A stretch of DNA of 20,795 bases, taken from positions 1 to 20,795 of the forward strand of contig JAKLHG010000009.1 of assembly GCA_022710255.1 (NCBI GenBank). Direction: 5' to 3'. This document shows positions 1 through 4,558 of this stretch, piece by piece. The notes beneath the pieces were generated by a model. That model was not told the origin of the DNA and did not search any database. It was given only the letters and a program-made list of their open reading frames with translations. The stretch is from Candidatus Hydrogenedentota bacterium (GTDB lineage: Bacteria; Hydrogenedentota; Hydrogenedentia; Hydrogenedentales; CAITNO01). A program made the translations under genes and the position numbers. Each line of letters opens with the position of its first letter. Position 1 is the stretch's first letter.

Positions 1-75
1 GGATGCGGGATTGGCTGCATTCGTTGTGTTTTTCGAGAAGGAAACCGGGTATTCATTACAGCGGGCCCAATCTGG

Positions 76-145
76 ATTCCGGTATTTTTCGCGTTGTCCA
101 GTACCGTTCTTCGACACGAGCCGGCGATCGCGAAAAAACCGGAAT
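76..145. repeat. Imperfect inverted repeat, 17-18 base arms
   Basis: The left arm (76-93) and right arm (129-145) are reverse complements except for one extra A in the left arm; they read ATTCCGGT then a T-run then CGCG. The spacer is 35 bases. The arms are AT/GC mixed and no coding frame crosses them. It could be a small palindromic mobile repeat or the hairpin of an RNA whose gene lies off the left edge. Nothing else in 1-274 looks like a gene. Confidence 0.5.
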
Positions 146-146
146 G

Positions 147-165
147 GCCGTGTTTACGGCTGTTT
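147..165 (+). terminator. Weak terminator-like hairpin
   Basis: GCCGT (147-151) pairs with ACGGC (156-160) around a GTTT loop, followed by TGTTTATT. A second, longer-looped stem (169-177 with 204-212) is followed by TTATTTTTC. Either could end a plus-strand transcript entering from the left, but both stems are short and the U-tracts are interrupted. Confidence 0.25.
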
Positions 166-274
166 ATTAGGGAAGGCGAAATAGGTTGATACAGGCGTTT
201 TTTGCTTTCCCTTTATTTTTCTTTGTCTATAGTGCTGCAACTTGTTGCGCCTGAGGCGGTGGTGCGGCCGTCGG

Positions 275-778
275 TCATTCCGGCAAGTCTTCATCCTCCT
301 CGGAACCGAATTCGGTGTCGGTGTCTTCTTCTTCTTCTTCCTTTTCTTCCGAAAGGGGCCGCAGTAATGCGGCGTCATGACCGGCCTCATCCATGACCGC
401 CTCGCTGACCTGGATGGGGCAACCCACGCGCAGCGCGATGGCGATGGCATCACTTGGCCGCGCGTCAATCCGGAGCGCCTGATCCAGCAAACCCTGTTCG
501 TCCAGCTGTTCCAAATTCAGGTATGCGAAAAAGGTCTGGTCCTCCAATTTATAAATGGCGACCGAATTCATCTTCCCCCGCAATCCCGTTAACAGATTGC
601 AGATCAGGTCATGGGTCATGGGGCGCGGCGGTTTCTCGCCCAGCAACGCGAACTGAATGGCGGTTGCTTCGGGCAGGCCGATGCTGATGATCAGCACGCG
701 GTCCTCATGGCGCAGCAGCACCGCCGGGAAACCGCTTCCCTGCAATTGGGTGATTCCAAGGACCGTTACGTCCAGCAT
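275..778 (-). CDS. Bifunctional nuclease family protein (DUF151)
   Basis: This is a 167-residue protein of the DUF151/bifunctional nuclease family (PF02577), small cytoplasmic proteins; plant members have reported RNase and DNase activity, while the bacterial role is poorly defined. Family features visible: the start MLDVTVLGI, the segment VLIISIGLPEATAIQFALLGEKPPRP (about 28-53) with the usual I-G-x-x-E-A-x-A-I pattern, the PMTHDLICNLL stretch, and the RPSDAIAIALRVGCPI block (about 108-123). The ATG at 778 follows a GTGAGG ribosome site five bases upstream. The last 24 residues form an acidic tail (16 Asp/Glu), partly encoded by a run of five GAA triplets (plus-strand TTC at 326-340). No UvrB/UvrC motif follows the domain. 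It is transcribed alone, divergently from the glycosyltransferase pair. Confidence 0.88.
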   Translation of the reverse strand: MLDVTVLGITQLQGSGFPAVLLRHEDRVLIISIGLPEATAIQFALLGEKPPRPMTHDLICNLLTGLRGKMNSVAIYKLEDQTFFAYLNLEQLDEQGLLDQALRIDARPSDAIAIALRVGCPIQVSEAVMDEAGHDAALLRPLSEEKEEEEEDTDTEFGSEEDEDLPE

Positions 779-793
779 GGCATCCTCACTTTC

Positions 794-809
794 CGGCGGT
801 CAACCGCCG
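794..809 (-). promoter_or_regulatory. Leader hairpin just upstream of the DUF151 ribosome site
   Basis: CGGCGGT and ACCGCCG are perfect complements separated by two bases, so about six pairs can form with a tetraloop. The hairpin lies within ten bases of the GTGAGG ribosome site of the DUF151 gene, where it could affect initiation. No ligand-binding architecture is recognised. Confidence 0.3.
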
Positions 810-898
810 TCCCGGACACTCGGGTTTTGTCCGCACGCATGACGGGGGGCACGGAGCCCAACAGCGTGTCCGCGCCGGACCGCCAGCCTCTACAGGCC

Positions 899-929
899 AT
901 TGTACTGTCACTACGGGGAGGGGAATCAA
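899..929 (-). promoter_or_regulatory. Candidate sigma-70 promoter for the DUF151 gene
   Basis: Read on the minus strand, TTGATT (924-929) and TACAAT (899-904) resemble -35 and -10 boxes with a 19-base spacer, slightly longer than ideal. The implied leader is about 115 bases. Called from sequence similarity to the consensus only. Confidence 0.3.
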
Positions 930-955
930 TCTTTTGAGACGACAACAGGCAAGCG

Positions 956-978
956 GCGACACGCTCCGGGCGTGTTGT
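956..978. other. Nine-pair hairpin in the divergent intergenic region
   Basis: GCGACACGC (956-964) pairs with GCGTGTTGT (970-978), seven Watson-Crick and two G-U pairs when read on the plus strand, around TCCGG. No T-run follows, so it is not a standard terminator. It could be an operator or RNA element; the rest of 779-1135 shows only candidate promoters and a GGGGATATCCCC palindrome at 1101-1112. Confidence 0.3.
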
Positions 979-1025
979 CATTCCGTTTTGGTTATGCTCA
1001 CGATTTCACCTGCGTGTCTATCGGC

Positions 1026-1055
1026 TTGCGCCGGATGGAAGGGACCGGACATAAT
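1026..1055 (+). promoter_or_regulatory. Candidate sigma-70 promoter for the glycosyltransferase pair
   Basis: TTGCGC (1026-1031), an 18-base spacer and CATAAT (1050-1055) form a plausible promoter about 80 bases upstream of the 1136 start. The palindrome GGGGATATCCCC at 1101-1112 would lie in the leader and might be an operator. Consensus match only. Confidence 0.3.
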
Positions 1056-1135
1056 AGGGGCGTTGCATCAGTATATCCATCGACAGGGTTCGGTATTAAA
1101 GGGGATATCCCCCCGGGAAGCGGCGGCTTTTTTCG

Positions 1136-2221
1136 ATGAAGATAGTTTTTTTTGCCTGTGAAACCCGCAAGATAGCGGCGATACGCTACCGCATTGATTC
1201 CTTCGCGCGCCTGCTCGAAGCGGAGGGACATACGTGCGTGGTGTGTACGCCCGCCTCGGTCCGGACGAAAGAGCGGCTGTATGAATCCCCGGGCCGCGCC
1301 GGCAAACTGGCTTACTTGTTCTGGGTGCTGTTGCGGCGCCTTTTCCAGCTGCGCCATGTGCCCGGTGCGGATGTGGTTTTCTTCCGGGGGCCGGTCTTTC
1401 CGTATGGGCCTCCCGTGCTGGAGCGCATCATCCATCGCCTCAATAAACACCTGGTGATGGATCTCGATGACGCGATCTGGGAGCGCCCGGCCTTTGTACA
1501 CAGTCCCTTTGTTCGTTTCATGGATTTTGGCTGGACCGTGAAACTGGCGAAATGGTGCCGCCATGCCGTGGCGGGCAATGAGGTGATCAAGGCTTATGTG
1601 GAGCGGGCGGGATGTCCCGCCACGGTTATTCCCACGTGCATCGATATGGACCTGCACCGGCAGAAGGACTATGATGCGGGTCCGCAAAGGCCCGTGATGC
1701 TGGGCTGGACGGGGCTCAGCGACAATCTCGGCTACCTGGACCGCATCGCGCCTGTCATAAAATCACTGTCCGAAAGCTATCCCCTGGAATTGATGATATC
1801 CACGGCAAAAGCCTATCACTACCCGGGCATTTCCATACGCAACCGCAGGTGGACCATGAACGAGGAAATCGCCTATCTCACCGAGGCCGACATCGGGCTG
1901 ATGCCGCTGGAGGATACGCCCCGGGCGCGGGGCAAGTGCGCCTTCAAGGCGCTGCAGTACATGGGTGTGGGTACGCCGGTGGTGTTGTCTCCTGTGGGCA
2001 TGAACCGGGATGTGGTGGAGGATGGGGCAACGGGATTTCTTGCCGACACGCCGGAGGAATGGGGGGACCGCCTGGAACGCCTGATTGCGGACGCGGGCCT
2101 CCGGGAACGGATGGGACGCGCCGCGCGGCGGTATATTGAAGCGCAATTTTCGATTACGGCATGGTACCCGGTTTTTAAAAAAGTCCTCGAAGACGCCGGC
2201 CGCCCCATGAAAGATACCTGA
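1136..2221 (+). CDS. GT4-type glycosyltransferase
   Basis: This is a 361-residue GT-B fold glycosyltransferase, expected to transfer an activated sugar to a glycan acceptor at the inner face of the membrane. The N-terminal half opens with a Rossmann strand, MKIVFFACE, and an acceptor-side segment RYRIDSFARLLEAEGHTC. The C-terminal half has the donor-domain pattern of the family: VMLGWTGL near 185, the stretch LTEADIGLMPLED, then KCAFKALQYMGVGTPVV and DGATGFLADTPEEW, matching the usual site that holds the nucleotide sugar. The length is normal for a GT4 enzyme. The ATG is preceded only by a weak GGGAAG ribosome site. Its stop is one base before the start of the next gene, so the two are almost certainly co-translated. 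The substrate cannot be read from the sequence. Confidence 0.85.
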   Translation: MKIVFFACETRKIAAIRYRIDSFARLLEAEGHTCVVCTPASVRTKERLYESPGRAGKLAYLFWVLLRRLFQLRHVPGADVVFFRGPVFPYGPPVLERIIHRLNKHLVMDLDDAIWERPAFVHSPFVRFMDFGWTVKLAKWCRHAVAGNEVIKAYVERAGCPATVIPTCIDMDLHRQKDYDAGPQRPVMLGWTGLSDNLGYLDRIAPVIKSLSESYPLELMISTAKAYHYPGISIRNRRWTMNEEIAYLTEADIGLMPLEDTPRARGKCAFKALQYMGVGTPVVLSPVGMNRDVVEDGATGFLADTPEEWGDRLERLIADAGLRERMGRAARRYIEAQFSITAWYPVFKKVLEDAGRPMKDT

Positions 2222-2222
2222 T

Positions 2223-3443
2223 ATGCCGCTGCGATTGACCAATAACCGTGATATTCATCTTGCACAGGAATGGATCGTGCAATTGCACCGGTGGATTGCG
2301 AAGTACGGCCTTGAAGGGTATGATCCTTTTGATATCAAGGCGCATCCCCGGATACGTGCCCTCCAGCGTCAACCGTTGCTCCGCAAGGGGAGCACCGCGC
2401 TATGCGACCTGTTTCCCACCCTGTCGCGCCGCGCGCTGCGGGTACGGCCTTCCTTGAATCCCAAGGCGATCGCCCTGGTGGCGCTGGGCGACCTACGCCT
2501 GTTTCAGATAACGGGCGATGCGGTGCATCTCGATAACGGCCTGGACGGCCTGAAACGGCTGGAGGCCTTGGCCGTTGAAGGATACCGAGGCCCCTGCTGG
2601 GGCTACCCCTTTCCGGTACGGGCCGCCGGGCTGGACTGTCCCGCCCGGACGCCGGTTATCGTGGTGTGCGCCATCGCGGGGGAAGCGTTCCTGCTCGCCC
2701 ATAAGATTAGCAATGACCGCCGCTATCTTGACACGGCTATCGGCGTGTCCGCATTCTTGCTTGGCGATGTCCCGCGTGTCAGTCGGGGCGGGCGGGAATG
2801 GTGCTTTGCCTATTCCCTCAGTGACCTGCGGCGCGTGCACAACGCCAATTTGCTGGCGGTGGAACATATCCTGCGGACGGCGGCGCGTACCGGTGACGCC
2901 GAAGCGTTGCCGGAAGTGCAGCCCGCGCTGGAGTTCAGCCTGTCGGCGCAGAGGGAGGACGGTGCCTGGCCTTACGGCGTCTGTGACGAGGACGAACCGT
3001 ATGAACCCGCGCTAATGCGGCTGGTGGACCATCATCACACGGGCTTCGTATTGCGGTCGCTGCACGGCATTCACACGGCGGCGCCTTCCACCGTCACGCT
3101 TGAGGCCCTGCGGGCGGGGTACCAGTATTATAAGAACCTTGTCCTGCCCAGCGGCATGCCCGTGAACGGCGGCGGCAGGTGGCCGGTAGACATTCATGCC
3201 TGTGCTGAAGGCGTGCTTTGCAACAGCGTGTTGTCGCCGTCCCTGCCCGGCGCGCTCGCGAAGGCCGTGCTGGTCCTGCGCTGGAGCCATTACCATCTGC
3301 GCAACCCCCGCGACGGCGCCCCCTGGCACCGCAAGTATCCGTTTTTCAAATCGCGCATGGTATTCCCGCGCTGGGGCGTGGCCTGGATGTATCGCGCGCT
3401 GGCGGAATATCTCTACGTGGTTCGAGATAAATATCAGCCCTGA
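2223..3443 (+). CDS. Alpha/alpha-toroid protein next to glycosyltransferase (unknown function)
   Basis: This is a 406-residue soluble protein with no signal peptide. It carries repeated helical-hairpin motifs typical of (alpha/alpha)6 toroids such as prenyltransferase-like or glycan-lyase/epimerase-like domains: PCWGYPFPVRA near 128, RVHNANLLAVEHILR near 209, REDGAWPYGVCDE near 243, and a late DHHHTGFVLRSLHGI segment near 269. Relatives in polysaccharide clusters are often named delta-aminolevulinic acid dehydratase, but no HemB signature is present and I do not support that name. It starts one base after the glycosyltransferase stop and probably acts in the same glycan pathway. Its last 38 codons lie in the 165-base duplication found again at 4394-4558, and in the ancestral arrangement its stop would have overlapped the convergent NamZ-fusion gene. 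Confidence 0.75.
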   Translation: MPLRLTNNRDIHLAQEWIVQLHRWIAKYGLEGYDPFDIKAHPRIRALQRQPLLRKGSTALCDLFPTLSRRALRVRPSLNPKAIALVALGDLRLFQITGDAVHLDNGLDGLKRLEALAVEGYRGPCWGYPFPVRAAGLDCPARTPVIVVCAIAGEAFLLAHKISNDRRYLDTAIGVSAFLLGDVPRVSRGGREWCFAYSLSDLRRVHNANLLAVEHILRTAARTGDAEALPEVQPALEFSLSAQREDGAWPYGVCDEDEPYEPALMRLVDHHHTGFVLRSLHGIHTAAPSTVTLEALRAGYQYYKNLVLPSGMPVNGGGRWPVDIHACAEGVLCNSVLSPSLPGALAKAVLVLRWSHYHLRNPRDGAPWHRKYPFFKSRMVFPRWGVAWMYRALAEYLYVVRDKYQP

Positions 3444-3495
3444 GCCCGGGCGCGTTCTCCCAGGGTTGCATGCAGCCGGGGCCGTTCCGCATCGA
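3331..3495. repeat. Junction duplication, copy 1
   Basis: This 165-base segment aligns without gaps to 4394-4558, with 12 differences (about 93% identity). It contains the live 3' end of the toroid gene and, on the other strand, a fossil copy of the last 20 codons of the NamZ-fusion gene. The homology ends five bases before a GAGTTCTGGGGACAG sequence at 3500. Confidence 0.9.
3434..3495 (-). pseudogene. Fossil 3' end of the serine hydrolase/NamZ gene
   Basis: On the minus strand this reads LDAERPRLHATLGE then RARAQG and a TGA stop. The live gene at 4497-6710 ends FDAQRPRLYASLEE then RARAQG. There are no frameshifts and five of 20 residues differ. The fragment has no upstream coding sequence, so it is a leftover of the duplication and not expressed as a protein. 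Confidence 0.8.
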
Positions 3496-3548
3496 GGGTG
3501 AGTTCTGGGGACAGCCAACCATGAGGCTTTGCCTCCTCCGTGAACGAT

Positions 3549-3662
3549 GAAATTGTATTTTACTGGGAGCGCCGGCATCCCTGCCGGCTGAATCAACGTG
3601 CATGGCCGTCTTGCCGCGCTTGGCCGGCAGGGATGCCGGCGCTCCCAGTAAAATACAATTTC
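3549..3662. repeat. REP-like element with perfect 40-base inverted arms
   Basis: The left arm (3549-3588) and right arm (3623-3662) are exact reverse complements over 40 bases, with a 34-base spacer. Each arm runs from GAAATTGTATTTTACT into a GC-rich half, GCGCCGGCATCCCTGCCGGC, which itself can fold (GCCGGC on both sides of ATCCCT). This nested-palindrome design is typical of REP/BIME repeats mobilised by Y1 (REP-associated tyrosine) transposases. No such transposase is in the window. Confidence 0.85.
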
Positions 3663-3692
3663 AGAGCAGCCATTCATGGCCCTATTTCAACT

Positions 3693-3717
3693 CGTTCCAA
3701 AATTGTATTTTGGAACG
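3693..3717. repeat. Eleven-pair hairpin
   Basis: CGTTCCAAAAT pairs perfectly with ATTTTGGAACG around a three-base TGT loop. The half-site TTCCAAAAT recurs at about 3873-3881 near the left end of the transposase remnant. It is probably part of a second palindromic repeat family within the insert. Confidence 0.6.
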
Positions 3718-3877
3718 CACTTGCAAAGTTTAAGCACGGGCCAAAGATGCATTCTTTAAGAATTGAAGTTGTAGTATTGGAAAAAGAAAGTCCGGCCCTT
3801 GCTGGGGTCGTAACGCACACAGCGCCCGTCGCCCCAATCGATCGACCGGACAAATTAAGTGTATCAGAACTGTTCCA

Positions 3878-3952
3878 AAATGTCAACACTTCCAAGGTCA
3901 CCATGTCGCGACTCTTTGAAAATGTCACATGTTAAACTCGTTAGAAATGTCA
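3878..3952 (+). promoter_or_regulatory. Three direct repeats of AAATGTCA upstream of the transposase
   Basis: AAATGTCA occurs at 3878-3885, 3920-3927 and 3945-3952, all in the same orientation and ahead of the transposase start at 3984. Repeated short sites near an IS end usually bind the transposase; here that is inferred from position and repetition. Confidence 0.45.
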
Positions 3953-3960
3953 TACTATAG

Positions 3961-3978
3961 ACTCTCCAACAGGAGAGT
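3961..3978 (+). promoter_or_regulatory. Hairpin sequestering the transposase ribosome site
   Basis: ACTCTCC (3961-3967) and GGAGAGT (3972-3978) are perfect complements around AACA. The GGAGAG half is the ribosome binding site for the ATG at 3984, so folding would hide it. IS elements commonly use such structures to block translation from read-through transcripts. Confidence 0.55.
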
Positions 3979-3983
3979 TTATT

Positions 3984-4313
3984 ATGAAAGGACATTTGCT
4001 GATAAGTCGGAAAGAACTGTATCGTAAGACGGTCTTGGAATTAGGCAAGTCCAAACGCATAACACTTGTAGAGGCCTCGGCTCGGCTTTGTTTAGGTTAT
4101 CGCCAGACGCTTCGTGTCTATGGGCGTTTTGTAACTGAAGGGGACTCAGGGCTTATTCATCGTCGTCGCGGGGTTATTTCGAATCGTTCGTATTCGGCGT
4201 CGTTTCGCGAACGGGTGTTGCAGTGCTATCGCAAGTATTACAAACCTCATGACCTTGGACCTACCCTTGCAGCGGAAAAATTAGCGGGGGAGTTCTGGGG
4301 ACAGTATACTTAA
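3984..4313 (+). pseudogene. Truncated ISNCY-family transposase (N-terminal HTH part)
   Basis: The reading frame begins MKGHLLISRKELYRKTVL and has the helix-turn-helix segment ITLVEASARLCLGYRQTLRVYGRF, then GDSGLIHRRRGVISN and GPTLAAEKLA, the typical N-terminus of ISNCY-type transposases. About 102 native residues remain of a protein that is usually over 400, and the DDE catalytic region is absent. The frame runs straight into the palindromic element at 4289 and stops at 4313, so the last few residues come from that element. The start is supported by the GGAGAG ribosome site. It is a dead remnant. Confidence 0.82.
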
Positions 4314-4389
4314 ATTATGTTTGAAATGGTAATATATGCATATATAGTTTCATATGTAACATAATTAAGAGTGCTGTCCCCAGAACTCC
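4289..4389. repeat. 101-base palindromic MITE-like element
   Basis: The outer arms are a perfect 16-base inverted repeat: GGAGTTCTGGGGACAG at 4289-4304 and its complement at 4374-4389. Pairing continues with few mismatches through CTTAA, TTATGTT and TGAAA to a central ATATATGCATATAT, so nearly the whole element is one palindrome. It interrupts the transposase reading frame at the left and abuts the second junction copy at the right. No clear target duplication is visible. The end sequence resembles repeats associated with Y1-type transposases; that link is from memory of such repeats and not shown here. Confidence 0.8.
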
Positions 4390-4393
4390 GCCA

Positions 4394-4506
4394 GCAAGTA
4401 TCCGTTTTTCTAATCGCGCATGGTATTCCCGCGCTGGGGCGTGGCCTGGATGTATCGCGCGCTGGCGGAATATCTCTACGTGGTTCGCGACACCTATCAG
4501 CCCTGA
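4394..4506 (+). pseudogene. Fossil 3' end of the toroid gene
   Basis: In the toroid gene frame this reads KYPFF, then TAA (4411-4413) where the live gene has a lysine codon, then SRMVFPRWGVAWMY and so on to QP and TGA at 4504-4506. The fragment lacks any start. Its terminal TCAGCCCTGA holds the stop codons of both convergent genes, showing that the ancestral genes overlapped by ten bases. Confidence 0.8.
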
Positions 4507-4558
4507 GCCCGGGCGCGTTCTTCCAGGGAGGCATAGAGCCGGGGACGTTGCGCATCGA
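4394..4558. repeat. Junction duplication, copy 2
   Basis: This is the gapless counterpart of 3331-3495. It contains the live 3' end of the NamZ-fusion gene on the minus strand and a fossil 3' end of the toroid gene on the plus strand. It begins five bases after the end of the palindromic element. Confidence 0.9.

Larger units (their letters stand above)
3500..4388. mobile_element. Composite repeat insert bounded by inverted GAGTTCTGGGGACAG ends
   Basis: The 0.9 kb between the two junction copies starts with GAGTTCTGGGGACAG (3500-3514) and ends with its exact reverse complement (4374-4388), like terminal inverted repeats pointing inward. A third copy of the same 15 bases sits inside at 4290-4304. 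The insert contains a REP-like palindrome, a hairpin, a truncated ISNCY transposase with its leader, and the palindromic element 4289-4389. Base composition is visibly more AT-rich than the neighbours from about 3660 to 4370. No complete transposase is present, so it is not self-mobile now. Whether it moved as one unit or accumulated stepwise is not decided by the sequence. Confidence 0.6.

Noticed and set aside
998..1687. 229-codon minus-strand frame opposite the glycosyltransferase
   Set aside because: It is the antisense of a well-supported gene and its protein is rich in Arg/His with no motif.
2223..3443. Naming the toroid protein delta-aminolevulinic acid dehydratase
   Set aside because: Some database relatives carry that name, but HemB metal-binding and Schiff-base lysine motifs are absent.
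3756..3854. Minus-strand fragment reading FVRSIDWGDGRCVRYD and on to a stop
   Set aside because: The 32-codon stretch has a protein-like composition but stops stand immediately upstream, there is no start, and I do not recognise a family. It may be a gene remnant inside the insert; a protein search would decide.
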